Below are positions 41,089 to 55,200 of a stretch of DNA of 64,000 nt, piece after piece. The stretch comes from Diplolepis rosae. Taxonomy: Eukaryota > Arthropoda > Insecta > Hymenoptera > Diplolepididae. The stretch covers positions 1,488,001-1,552,000 of the forward strand of contig JAPYXD010000711.1 in NCBI GenBank assembly GCA_030998225.1. The letters are read 5' to 3'. The translations under genes and the position numbers were made by a program. Below the pieces are notes generated by a model. It had not been told where the DNA came from. It ran no database searches and was given only the letters and a program-made list of their open reading frames with translations. Position 1 is the first letter of the stretch. Each line of letters opens with the position of its first letter.

Positions 41089-41541
41089 TAGACCTGAGCC
41101 TTATAGGGTTTGTTCGCTCTGGGGTTACGGCGTTAAATAGGCTTCCGAACTAGATTACGCGGCCGAGGAAAGGCCAGGATTGAGAGGGAGGAGTGTCCGT
41201 TTGACCTATTGTAGGGCCTTCCGTGGGGGTGGCGACAATTTTTCTGGCGATTCGCCGACCGGAATAAAAATTGTATCCCCGTCAGAGGGGCTTAGCAATT
41301 GTCGGCGAAAAAGTTCGATGGCGGTAGGCAGTTCCTCTACCGGTGGCTCGTTCAGGGCGCAATAGACGAGGTCCATGAAGGGACTTTAGGGGGAGCTAAA
41401 GGCGGAAGTTTGAAATAACCGGCGCTGCCTGGCGCTGATGGGGGCGAGGGACGACGGATCACGTCACGCGGGAGTGCCTGGGCGGTAGCCTGGCACGGTT
41501 TCTTATCCCTATGCTTATTACTTAGGCGCTTCTGAGGTTTG
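41089..41541. other. GC-rich foreign island inside the satellite
   Basis: About 450 bp of non-satellite, GC-rich sequence. The left junction (41088/41089) falls within TTTTGT|TAG of the 20-bp sub-repeat. On the right the satellite resumes at CGCGTGGCATATATG, so roughly 100 bp of the monomer is missing across the insertion. No clean target-site duplication is seen. A 9-bp inverted repeat (ACAATTTTT at 41235-41243 and AAAAATTGT at 41266-41274) encloses a GGCGATTCGCC palindrome (41246-41256). The minus strand carries a degenerate reading frame, described separately. Possible origins are a fragment of a mobile element or of a gene captured during satellite rearrangement. Confidence 0.75.
41206..41541 (-). 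pseudogene. Degenerate protein-coding fragment of unknown family
   Basis: Two protein-like frames overlap on the minus strand. The first (about 41541 to 41355) reads GKPQKRLSNKHRDKKPCQ and then a proline-rich stretch ending in KLPPLAPPKVP. The second starts at ATG 41376 (MDLVYCALNEPPVEELP) and runs through ELFRRQLLSPSDGDTIFIP to a TAG at 41206, 56 residues. A one-base shift near 41375-41385 would join them. The basic, then proline-rich, then acidic composition looks coding, but I do not recognise the family. The ATG that appears to open the first frame belongs to the satellite, so the true 5' part is missing. Treat as a fragment of an element or gene, not a working gene. Confidence 0.4.
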
Positions 41542-42389
41542 CCGCGTGGCATATATGTTTTTTCAGAATTGCCAGCTTCAATTTAACCTACCTGGTACTT
41601 TTCATGTGTGATCATAACTTCTTTTGGCGTAGTTCACCCCCATAAAATTTTTCGTCTACATTGATCAAATAATTTTATTCGACCCACTGTGTGAAAGACT
41701 TTTTTCTGCTTGGTTTTGTAGGTGAAATTTACTTTATTTTGTAGAAATATAACAGGATACACTTAATGGTGGTTACACCTGATAAATTAATTTTCCATGA
41801 AAATGGAAATAGTAGCATGTATATTTTTTCAGAATTTCCAGCTTCAACTTCACCCACTTGGTTATTTTCTTGTATAATTGTTGCTTTTTTGGGGGTAGTT
41901 TACCCCCATAAAATGTTTTGACTAAATTGAGCAATTTATATTTTTCAACACTCGATTTGAAAGAATTTTTTCTGCTCGGTGTTGTAAGTCAAATTTACTT
42001 TATTTTTGAAACAAAATAACATGCACTGAAGGGTGGTTACCCCTTCTAAATGAATTTCTCATGAAAATGCAAATATACGTAAACGTTATTTTATTGTCGC
42101 CTGGCATATATGTTTTTGAATTGCCAACTTCAACTTCAAGAATTTTCAGCTTCAATTTAACCTACTTGGTAATTTTCTTGTATATTCGTAAATTTTTTGG
42201 CGTAGTTTACCCCCATAAAATGTTTTGACTAAATTAAGCATTTTATATTTTCAACACTCGATTTGAAGAATTTTTTCTGCTTGGTTTTGTAAGTCAAATT
42301 TACTTTAATTTGTAGAAATTTACTTTATTTTGTAGAAATTTACATTATTTTGTAGAAATATAACAGGATACACTTAATGGTGGTAACCC

Positions 42390-45300
42390 CTTATAAATGA
42401 ATTTCTCATGAAAATTCAAATATACGTAAACGTTATTTTATTGTCGCCTGGCATATATGTTTTTGAATTGCCAACTTCAACTTCAAGAATTTTCAGCTTC
42501 AATTTAACCTACTTGGTAATTTTCTTGTATATTCGTAAATTTTTTGGTGTAGTTTACCCCCATAAAATGTTTTGACTAAATTAAGCAATTTATATTTTTC
42601 AACCCTCGATTTGAAAGAATTTTTTCTGCTTCGTTTTGTACGCGAAATTAACATTATTTTGTCGAAATATAATAACATGCACTTAAAGGTGTATGCCCCT
42701 TATAAATTAATTTCTCATGAAAATACAAACATACGTAAACTTTATTTTATTATCGCGAGGCATATATATTTTTTTAGAATGTCCAGCTTCAAATTAACCT
42801 ACTTGGTAATTTTCTTGTATAATCGTAAATTTTTTGCGGTAGTTTACGCCCATAAAATGTTTCGACTAATTAAGCAATTTATATTTTATAATCCCATGTG
42901 TGATTGGATTTTTTCGGCTTGGTTTGTAGGTGAAATTAACTACATTTATTATAAATAAAATAACATGCACTGAAGTGTGGTTACCCCTTATAAATGGATT
43001 TCTCATGAAAATGCAAATATACGTAAACGTTATATTATTATCCCGTAGCATATATATTTTTTCAGAATTTCCAGCTTCAACTTCACCCACTTGGTTATAT
43101 TCTTGTATAATTGTAGCTTCTTTGGGGGTACTTTACCCCCATAAAATGTTTTGACTAAATTAAGCAATTTATATTTTTAAACCCTCGATTTGAAAGAATT
43201 TTTTCTGCTTGGTGTTGTAAGTCAAATTTACTTTATTTTTTAGAAATAAAATAACATGCACTGAAGGGTGGTTACCCCTTCTAACTGAATTTCTAATGAA
43301 AATGCAAATATACGTAAACGTTATTTTATTATCGCCGGGCATATATATTTTTTTCAGAATTTTCAGCTTCAATTTAACCTACTTGGTAATTTTCTTGTAT
43401 AATCGTAAATTTTTTGCGGTAGGTTAACCCCATAAAATGTTTCGACTAATTAAGCAATTTATATTTTCTAATCCCCTGTGTGATTGGATTTTTTCGGCTT
43501 GGTTTTGTAGGTGAAATTAACTACATTTATTATAAATAAAATAACATGCACTGAAGGGTGGTTACGCCTTATAAATGAATTTCTAATGAAAATGCAAATA
43601 TACGTAAACGTTATTTCATTATCGCGTGGCATATATATTTTTTTCAGAATTTTCAGCTTCAATTTAACCTACTTGGTAATTTTCTTGTATATTCGTAAAT
43701 TTTTTGGTGTAGTTTACCCCCATAAAATGTTTTGACTAAATTAAGCAATTTATATTTTCAACACTCGATTTGAAAGAATTTTTTCTGCTTAGTTTTGTAA
43801 GTCAAATTTACTTTAATTTGTAGAAATTTACTTTATTTTGTAGAAATTTACATTATTTTGTAAATATATAGCAGGATACACTTAAGGGTGGTTACCCCTT
43901 ATAAATGAATTTCTCATGAAAATGCAAATATACGTAAACGTTATTTTATTGTCGCCTGGCATATATGTTTTTGAATTGCCAACTTGAACTTCAAGAATTT
44001 TCAGCTTCAATTTAACCTACTTGGTAATTTTCTTGTATATTCGTAAATTTTTTGGTGTAGTTTACCCCCATAAAATGTTTTGACTAAATTAAGCAATTTA
44101 TATTTTTCAACCCTCGATTTGAGAGAATTTTTTCTGCTTCGTTTTGTACGCGAAATTAACATTATTTTGTCGAAATATAATAACATGCACTTAAAGGTGT
44201 ATGCCCCTTATAAATTAATTTCTCATGAAAATACAAACATACGTAAACTTTATTTTATTATCGCGAGGCATATATATTTTTTTAGAATGTCCAGCTTCAA
44301 ATTAACCTACTTGGTAATTTTCTTGTATAATCGTAAATTTTTTGCGGTAGTTTACGCCCATAAAATGTTTCGACTAATTAAGCAATTTATATTTTATAAT
44401 CCCATGTGTGATTGGATTTTTTCGGCTTGGTTTGTAGGTGAAATTAACTACATTTATTATAAATAAAATAACATGCACTGAAGTGTGGTTACCCCTTATA
44501 AATGGATTTCTCATGAAAATGCAAATATACGTAAACGTTATATTATTATCCCGTAGCATATATATTTTTTCAGAATTTCCAGCTTCAACTTCACCCACTT
44601 GGTTATATTCTTGTATAATTGTAGCTTCTTTGGGGGTACTTTACCCCCATAAAATGTTTTGACTAAATTAAGCAATTTATATTTTTAAACCCTCGATTTG
44701 AAAGAATTTTTTCTGCTTGGTGTTGTAAGTCAAATTTACTTTATTTTTTAGAAATAAAATAACATGCACTGAAGGGTGGTTACCCCTTCTAACTGAATTT
44801 CTAATGAAAATGCAAATATACGTAAACGTTATTTTATTATCGCCGGGCATATATATTTTTTTCAGAATTTTCAGCTTCAATTTATCTACTTGGTAATTTT
44901 CTTGTATAATCGTAAATTTTTTGCGGTAGTTTAACCCCATAAAATGTTTCGACTAATTAAGCAATTTATATTTTCTAATCCCCTGTGTGATTGGATTTTT
45001 TCGGCTTGGTTTTGTAGGTGAAATTAACTACATTTATTATAAATAAAATAACATGCACTGAAGGGTGGTTACGCCTTATAAATGAATTTCTAATGAAAAT
45101 GCAAATATACGTAAACGTTATTTCATTATCGCGTGGCATATATATTTTTTTCAGAATTTTCAGCTTCAATTTAACCTACTTGGTAATTTTCTTGTATATT
45201 CGTAAATTTTTTGGTGTAGTTTACCCCCATAAAATGTTTTGACTAAATTAAGCAATTTATATTTTCAACACTCGATTTGAAAGAATTTTTTCTGCTTAGT

Positions 45301-45800
45301 TTTGTAAGTCAAATTTACTTTAATTTGTAGAAATTTACTTTATTTTGTAGAAATTTACATTATTTTGTAGAAATATAACAGGATACACTTAAGGGTGGTT
45401 ACCCCTTATAAATGAATTTCTCATGAAAATGCAAATATACGTAAACGTTATTTTATTGTCGCCTGGCATATATGTTTTTGAATTGCCAACTTGAACTTCA
45501 AGAATTTTCAGCTTCAATTTAACCTACTTGGTAATTTTCTTGTATATTCGTAAATTTTTTGGTGTAGTTTACCCCCATAAAATGTTTTGACTAAATTAAG
45601 CAATTTATATTTTTCAACCCTCGATTTGAAAGAATTTTTTCTGCTTCGTTTTGTACGCGAAATTAACATTAATTTGTCGAAATATAATAACATGCACTTA
45701 AAGGTGGATGCCCCTTATAAATTAATTTCTCATGAAAATACAAACATACGTAAACTTTATTTTATTATCGCGAGGCATATATATTTTTTTAGAATGTCCA
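42390..45800 (+). repeat. 1,508-bp five-monomer higher-order repeat, about 2.3 copies
   Basis: A block in the order E-C-B-A-B'-D repeats. Matching points are 42572/44080/45587 (class C), 42866/44374 (class B), 43169/44677 (class A) and 43468/44975 (class B'), spaced 1,507-1,508 bp. Copies share private variants: AAAGGTGTATGCCCC, GTTTACGCCCATAAAATG, a TTGGTTTGTAGG deletion and ATCGCCGGGCATATAT. Small differences (GGTTAACCCC versus TTTAACCCC near 43420/44930, and a 2-bp loss near 44884) show that the copies have since diverged slightly. The third copy stops within its class C unit near 45800. Confidence 0.92.
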
Positions 45801-48800
45801 GCTTCAAATTAACCTACTTGGTTATATTCTTGTATAATTGTAGCTTCTTTGGGGGTACTTTACCCCCATAAAATGTTTTGACTAAATTAAGCAATTTATA
45901 TTTTTAAACCCTCGATTTGAAAGAATTTTTTCTGCTTGGTGTTGTAAGTCAAATTTACTTTATTTTTTAGAAATAAAATAACATGCACTGAAGGGTGGTT
46001 ACCCCTTCTAACTGAATTTCTAATGAAAATGAAAATATACGTAAACGTTATTTTATTATCGCGTGGCATATATATTTTTTTCAGAATTTTCAGCTTCAAT
46101 TTAACCTACTTGGTAATTTTCTTGTATAATCGTAAATTTTTTGCCGTAGTTTACCCCCATAAAATGTTTCGACTAATTAAGCAATTTATAAATTAAAATC
46201 CCATGTGTGATTGGATTTTTTCGGATTGGTTTTGTAGGTGAAATTAACTACATTTATTATAAATAAAATAACATGCACTGAAGTGTGGTTACCCCTTATA
46301 AATGGATTTCTCATGAAAATGCAAATATACGTAAACGTTATATTATTATCCCGTAGCATATATATTTTTTCAGAATTTCCAGCTTCAACTTCACCCACTT
46401 GGTTAAATTCTTGTATAATTGTAGCTTCTTTGGTGGTACTTTACCCCCATAAAATGTTTTGACTAAATTAAGCAATTTATATTTTTAAACCCTCGATTTG
46501 AAAGAATTTTTTCTGCTTGGTGTTGTAAGTCAAATTTACTTTATTTTTTAGAAATAAAATAACATGCACTGAAGGGTGGTTACCCCTTCTAACTGAATTT
46601 CTAATGAAAATGAAAATATACGTAAACGTTATTTTATTATCGCGTGGCATATATATTTTTTTCAGAATTTTCAGCTTCAATTTAACCTACTTGGTAATTT
46701 TCTTGTATAATCGTAAATTTTTTGCCGTAGTTTACCCCCATAAAATGTTTCGACTAATTAAGCAATTTATATTTTATAATCCCATGTGTGATTGGATTTT
46801 TTCGGCTTGGTTTTGTAGGTGAAATTAACTACATTTATTATAAATAAAATAACATGCACTGAAGTGTGGTTACCCCTTATAAATGGATTTCTCATGAAAA
46901 TGCAAATATACGTAAACGTTATATTATTATCCCGTAGCATATATATTTTTTCAGAATTTCCAGCTTCAACTTCACCCACTTGGTTAAATTCTTGTATAAT
47001 TGTAGCTTCTTTGGTGGTACTTTACCCCCATAAAATGTTTTGACTAAATTAAGCAATTTATATTTTTAAACCCTCGATTTGAAAGAATTTTTTCTGCTTG
47101 GTGTTGTAAGTCAAATTTACTTTATTTTTTAGAAATAAAATAACATGCACTGATGGGTGGTTACCCCTTCTAACTGAATTTCTAATGAAAATGCAAATAT
47201 ACGTAAACGTTATTTTATTATCGCGAGGCATATATATTTTTTTAGAATGTCCAGCTTCAAATTAACCTACTTGGTTATATTCCTGTATAATTGTAGCTTC
47301 TTTGGGGGTACTTTACCCCCATAAAATGTTTTAACTAAATTAAGCAATTTATATTTTTAAACCCTCGATTTGAAAGAATTTTTTCTGCTTGGTGTTGTAA
47401 GTCAAATTTACTTTATTTTTTAGAAATAAAATAACATGCACTGAAGGGTGGTTACCCCTTCTAACTGAATTTCTAATGAAAATGAAAATATACGTAAACG
47501 TTATTTTATTATCGCGTGGCATATATATTTTTTTCAGAATTTTCAGCTTCAATTTAACCTACTTGGTAATTTTCTTGTATAATCGTAAATTTTTTGCCGT
47601 AGTTTACCCCCATAAAATGTTTCGACTAATTAAGCAATTTATATTTTATAATCCCATGTGTGATTGGATTTTTTCGGCTTGGTTTTGTAGGTGAAATTAA
47701 CTACATTTATTATAAATAAAATAACATGCACTGAAGTGTGGTTACCCCTTATAAATGGATTTCTCATGAAAATGCAAATATACGTAAACGTTATATTATT
47801 ATCCCGTAGCATATATATTTTTTCAGAATTTCCAGCTTCAACTTCACCCACTTGGTTATATTCTTGTATAATTGTAGCTTCTTTGGTGGTACTTTACCCC
47901 CATAAAATGTTTTGACTAAATTAAGCAATTTATATTTTCTAACCCCTCGATTTGAAAGAATTTTTTCTGCTTGGTGTTGTAAGTCAAATTTACTTTATTT
48001 TTTAGAAATAAGATAACATGCACTGAAGGGTGGTTACCCCTTCTAACTGAATTTCTAATGAAAATGCAAATATACGTAAACGTTATTTTATTATCGCGAT
48101 GCATATATATTTTTTTAGAATGTCCAGCTTCAAATTAACCCACTTGGTTATATTCTTGTATAATTGTAGCTTCTTTGGGGGTACTTTACCCCCATAAAAT
48201 GTTTTGACTAAATTAAGCAATTTATATTTTTAAACCCTCGATTTGAAAGAATTTTTTCTGCTTGGTGTTGAAAGTCAAATTTACTTTAATTTGTAGAAAT
48301 TTACTTTATTTTGTAGAAATATAACAGGATACACTTAAGGGTGGTTACCCCTTATAAATGAATTTCTCATGAAAATGCAAATATACGTAAACGTTATTTT
48401 ATTATCGCGTGGCATATATATTTTTTTCAGAATTTTCAGCTTCAATTTAACCTACTTGGTAATTTTCTTGTATAATCGTAAATTTTTTGCCGTAGTTTAC
48501 CCCCATAAAATGTTTCGACTAATTAAGCAATTTATATTTTATAATCCCATGTGTGATTGGATTTTTTCGGCTTGGTTTGTAGGTGAAATTAACTACATTT
48601 ATTGTAAATAAAATAACATGCACTGAAGGGTGGTTACGCCTTATAAATTAATTTCTCATGAAAATACAAACATACGTAAACGTTATATTATTAACCCGTA
48701 GCATATATATTTTTTCAGAATTTCCAACCTCAACTTCACCCACTTGGTTATAATCTTGTATAATTGTAGCTTCTTTGGGGGTACTTTACCCCCATAAAAT

Positions 48801-51800
48801 GTTTTGACTAAATTAAGCAATTTATATTTTTAAACCCTCGATTTGAAAGAATTTTTTCTGCTTGGTGTTGTAAGTCAAATTTACTTTATTTTTTAGAAAT
48901 AAAATAACATGCACTGAAGGGTGGTTACCCCTTCTAACTGAATTTCCAATGAAAATGAAAATATACGTAAACGTTATTTTATTATCGCGTGGCATATATA
49001 TTTTTTTCAGAATTTTCAGCTTCAATTTAACCTACTTGGTAATTTTCTTGTATAATCGTAAATTTTTTGCCGTAGTTTACCCCCATAAAATGTTTCGACT
49101 AATTAAGCAATTTATATTTTATAATCCCATGTGTGATTGGATTTTTTCGGCTTGGTTTTGTAGGTGAAATTAACTACATTTATTATAAATAAAATAACAT
49201 GCACTGAAGTGTGGTTACCCCTTATAAATGGATTTCTCATGAAAATGCAAATATACGTAAACGTTATATTATTATCCCGTAGCATATATATTTTTTCAGA
49301 ATTTCCAGCTTCAACTTCACCCACTTGGTTATATTCTTGTATAATTGTAGCTTCTTTGGTGGTACTTTACCCCCATAAAATGTTTTGACTAAATTAAGCA
49401 ATTTATATTTTTAAACCCTCGATTTGAAAGAATTTTTTCTGCTTGGTGTTGTAAGTCAAATTTACTTTATTTTTTAGAAATAAAATAACATGCACTGAAG
49501 GGTGGTTACCCCTTCTAACTGAATTTCTAATGAAAATGCAAATATACGTAAACGTTATTTTATTATCGCGAGGCATATATATTTTTTTAGAATGTCCAGC
49601 TTCAAATGAACCTACTTGGTAATTTTCTTGTATATTCGTAAATTTTTTGGTGTAGTTTACCCCTATAAAATGATTCGACTAATTATGCAATTTATATTTT
49701 TCAACCCTCGATTTGAAAGAATTTTTTCTGCTTGGTTTTGTAAGTCAAATTTACTTTATTTTGTAGAAATTTACATTATTTTGTAGAAATATAACAGGAT
49801 ACACTTAAGGGTGGTTAACCCTTATAAATGAATTTCTCATGAAAATGCAAATATACGTAAACGTTATTTTATTATCGCGTGGCATATATATTTTATTCAG
49901 AATTTACAGCTTCAATTTGACCTACTTGGTAATTTTCTTGTATATTCGTAAATTTTTTGGTGTAGTTTACCCCTATAAAATGATTCGACTAATTATGCAA
50001 TTTATATTTTTCAACCCTCGATTTGAAAGTATTTTTTCTGCTTGGTTTTTTAAGTCAAATTTACTTTATTTTGTAGAAATTTACATTATTTTGTAGAAAT
50101 ATAACAGAATACACTTAAGGGTGGTTAACCCTTATAAATGAATTTCTCATGAAAATGCAAATATACGTAAACGTTATTTTATTATCGCGTGGCATATATA
50201 TTTTATTCAGAATTTTCAGCTTCAATTTAACCTACTTGGTAATTTTCTTGTATATTCGTAAATTTTTTGGTGTAGTTTACCCCCATAAAATGTTTCGACT
50301 AATTATGCAATTTATATTTTTCAACCCTCGATTTGAAAGAATTTTTTCTGCTTGGTTTTGTAAGTCAAATTTACTTTATTTTGTAGAAATTTATTTTGTA
50401 GAAATATAACAGGATACACTGAAGTGTGGTTACCCCTTATAAATGGATTTCTCATGAAAATGCAAATATACGTAAACGTTATTTTATTATCGCGTGGCAT
50501 ATATATTTTTTCAGAATTTTCAGCTTCAACTTCACCCACTTGGTTATATTCTTGTATAATTGTAGCTTCTTTGGGGGTACTTTACCCCCATAAAGTGTTT
50601 TGACTAAATTAAGCAATTTATATTTTTAAACCCTCGATTTGAAAGAATTTTTTCTGCTTGGTGTTGTAAGTCAAATTTACTTTATTTTTTAGAAATAAAA
50701 TAACATGCACTGAAGGGTGGTTACCCCTTCTAACTGAATTTCTAATGAAAATGAAAATATACGTAAACGTTATTTTATTATCGCGTGGCATATATATTTT
50801 TTTCAGAATTTTCAGCTTCAATTTAACCTACTTGGTAATTTTCTTGTATAATCGTAAATTTTTTGCCGTAGTTTACCCCCATAAAATGTTTCGACTAATT
50901 AAGCAATTTATATTTTATAATCCCATTTGTGATTGGATTTTTTCGGCTTGGTTTTGTAGGTGAAATTAACTACATTTATTATAAATAAAATAACATGCAC
51001 TGAAGGGTGGTTACGCCTTATAATTGAATTTCTAATGAAAATGCAAATATACGTAAACGTTATTTCATTATCGCGTGGCATATATATTTTTTCAGAATTT
51101 CCAGCTTCAACTTCACCCACTTGGTTGATTTCTTGTATGATTGTAGCTTCTTTGGGGGTACTTTACCCCCATAAAATGTTTTGACTAAATTAAGCAATTT
51201 ATATTTTTCAACCCTCGATTTGAATGAATTTTTTCTGCTTCGTTTTGTACGCGAAATTAACATTATTTTGTCGAAATATAATAACATGCACTTATAGGTG
51301 GATGTCCCTTATAAATTAATTTCTCATGAAAATACAAACATACGTAAACGTTATATTATTATCCCGTAGCATATATATTTTTTCAGAATTTCCAGCTTCA
51401 ACTTCACCCACTTGGTTATATTCTTCTATAATTGTAGCTTCTTTGGGGGTACTTTACCCCCATAAAATGTTTTGACTAAATTAAGCAATTTATATTTTTA
51501 AACCCTCGATTTGAAAGAATTTTTTCTGCTTGGTGTTGTAAGTCAAATTTACTTTATTTTTGAGAAATAAAATAACATGCACTGAAGGGTGGTTACCCCT
51601 TCTAACTGAATTTCTAATGAAAATGAAAATATACGTAAACGTTATTTTATTATCGCGTGGCATATATATTTTTTTCAGAATTTTCAGCTTCAATTTAACC
51701 TACTTGGTAATTTTCTTGTATAATCGTAAATTTTTTGCCGTAGTTTACCCCCATAAAAAGTTTCGACTAATTAAGCAATTTATATTTTATAATCCCATGT

Positions 51801-52204
51801 GTGATTGGATTTTTTCGTCTTGGTTTTGTAGGTGAAATTATCTACATTTAATATAAATAAAATAACATGCACTGAAGGGTGGTTACCCCTTATAAATGAA
51901 TTTCTCATGAAAATGCAAATATACGTAAACGTTATATTATGATCCCGTAGCATATATATTTTTTCAGAATTTCCAGCTTCAATTTGACCTACTTGGTAAT
52001 TTTCTTGTATATTTGTAAATTTTTTGGTGTAGTTTACCCCTATAAAATGATTCGACTAATTAAGCAATTGATATTTTTCAACCCTGGATTTGAAAGTATT
52101 TTTTCTGCTTGGTTTTTTAAGTCAAATTTACTTTATTTTGTAGAAATTTACATTATTTTGTAGAAATATAACAGAATACACTTAAGGGTGGTTACCCCTT
52201 ATAA

Positions 52205-55200
52205 ATGAATTTCTAATGAAAATGCAAATATACGTAAACGTTATTTTATTATCGCGTGGCATATATATTTTATTCAGAATTTTCAGCTTCAATTTAACCT
52301 ACTTGGTAATTTTCTTGTATATTCGTAAATTTTTTGGTGTAGTTTACCCCCATAAAATGTTTCGACTAATTATGCAATTTATATTTTTCAACCCTCGATT
52401 TGAAAGAATTTTTTCTGCTTGGTTTTGTAAGTCAAATTTACTTTATTTTGTAGAAATTTATTTTGTAGAAATATAACAGGATACACTGAAGTGTGGTTAC
52501 CCCTTATAAATGGATTTCTCATGAAAATGCAAATATACGTAAACGTTATTTTATTATCGCGTGGCATATATATTTTTTCAGAATTTTCAGCTTCAACTTC
52601 ACCCACTTGGTTATATTCTTGTATAATTGTAGCTTCTTTGGGGGTACTTTACCCCCATAAAATGTTTTGACTAAATTAAGCAATTTATATTTTTAAACCC
52701 TCGATTTGAAAGAATTTTTTCTGCTTGGTGTTGTAAGTCAAATTTACTTTATTTTTTAGAAATAAAATAACATGCACTGAAGGGTGGTTACCCCTTCTAA
52801 CTGAATTTCTAATGAAAATGCAAATATACGTAAACGTTATTTTATTATCGCCGGGCATATATATTTTTTTCAGAATTTTCAGCTTCAATTTAACCTACTT
52901 GGTAATTTTCTTGTATAATCGTAAATTTTTTGCGGTAGTTTACCCCCATAAAATGTTTCGACTAATTAAGCAATTTATATTTTCTAATCCCCTGTGTGAT
53001 TGGATTTTTTCGGCTTGGTTTTGTAGGTGAAATTAACTACATTTATTATAAATAAAATAACATGCACTGAAGGGTGGTTACGCCTTATAAATGAATTTCT
53101 AATGAAAATGCAAATATACGTAAACGTTATTTTATTATCGCGTGGCATATATATTTTATTCAGAATTTTCAGCTTCAATTTAACCTTTTTGGTAATTTTC
53201 TTGTATATTCGTAAATTTTTTGGTGTAGTTTATCCCCATAAAATGTTTTGACTAAATTAAGCAATTTATATTTTCAACACTCGATTTGAAAGAATTTTTT
53301 CTGCTTGGTTTTGTAAGTCAAATTTACTTTAATTTGTAGAAATTTACTTTATTTTGTAGAAATTTACATTATTTTGTAGAAATATAACAGGATACACTTA
53401 AGGGTGGTTACCCCTTATAAATGAATTTCTCATGAAAATGCAAATATACGTAAACGTTATTTTATTATCGCGTGGCATATATATTTTTTTCAGAATTTTC
53501 AGCTTCAATTTAACCTACTTGGTAATTTTCTTGTATATTCGTAAATTTTTTGGTGTAGTTTACCCCCATAAAATGTTTTGACTAAATTGGTTACGCCTTA
53601 TAAATGAATTTCTAATGAAAATGCAAATATAGGTAAACGTTATTTCATTATCGCGTGGCATATATATTTTTTCAGAATTTCCAGCTTCAACTTCACCCAC
53701 TTGGTTGATTTCTTGTATGATTGTAGCTTCGTTGGGGGTACTTTACCCCCATAAAATGTTTTGACTAAATTAAGCAATTTATATTTTTCAACCCTCGATT
53801 TGAATGAATTTTTTCTGCTTCGTTTTGTACGCGAAATTAACATTATTTTGTCGAAATATAATAACATGCACTTGAAGGTGGATGTCCCTTATAAATTAAT
53901 TTCTCATGAAAATACAAACATACGTAAACGTTATATTATTATCCCGTAGCATATATATTTTTTCAGAATTTCCAGCTTCAACTTCACCCACTTGGTTATA
54001 TTCTTGTATAATTGTAGCTTCTTTGGGGGTACTTTACCCCCATAAAATGTTTTGACTAAATTAAGCAATTTATATTTTTAAACCCTCGATTTGAAAGAAT
54101 TTTTTCTGCTTGGTGTTGTAAGTCAAATTTACTTTATTTTTTAGAAATAAAATAACATGCACTGAAGGGTGGTTACCCCTTCTAACTGAATTTCTAATGA
54201 AAATGCAAATATACGTAAACGTTATTTTATTATCGCGTGGCATATATATTTTTTTCAGAATTTTCAGCTTCAATTTAACCTACTTGGTAATTTTCTTGTA
54301 TAATCGTAAATTTTTTGCGGTAGTTTACCCCCATAAAATGTTTCGACTAATTAAGCAATTTATATTTTATAATCCCATGTGTGATTGGATTTTTTCGGCT
54401 TGGTTTTGTAGGTGAAATTAACTACATTTATTATAAATAAAATAACATGCACTGAAGGGTGGTTACGCCTTATAAATGAATTTCTAATGAAAATGCAAAT
54501 ATACGTAAACGTTATTTTATTATCGCGTGGCATATATATTTTTTCAGAATTTCCAGCTTCAACTTCACCCACTTGGTTGATTTCTTGTATGATTGTAGCT
54601 TCGTTGGGGGTACTTTACCCCCATAAAATGTTTTGACTAAATTAAGCAATTTATATTTTTCAACCCTCGATTTGAATGAATTTTTTCTGCTTCGTTTTGT
54701 ACGCGAAATTAACATTATTTTGTCGAAATATAATAACATGCACTTATAGGTGGATGTCCCTTATAAATTAATTTCTCATGAAAATACAAACATACGTAAA
54801 CGTTATATTATTATCCCGTAGCATATATATTTTTTCAGAATTTCCAGCTTCAACTTCACCCACTTGGTTATATTCTTCTATAATTGTAGCTTCTTTGGGG
54901 GTACTTTACCCCCATAAAATGTTTTGACTAAATTAAGCAATTTATATTTTTAAACCCTCGATTTGAAAGAATTTTTTCTGCTTGGTGTTGTAAGTCAAAT
55001 TTACTTTATTTTTTAGAAATAAAATAACATGCACTGAAGGGTGGTTACCCCTTCTAACTGAATTTCTAATGAAAATGAAAATATACGTAAACGTTATTTT
55101 ATTATCGCGTGGCATATATATTTTTTTCAGAATTTTCAGCTTCAATTTAACCTACTTGGTAATTTTCTTGTATAATCGTAAATTTTTTGCCGTAGTTTAC

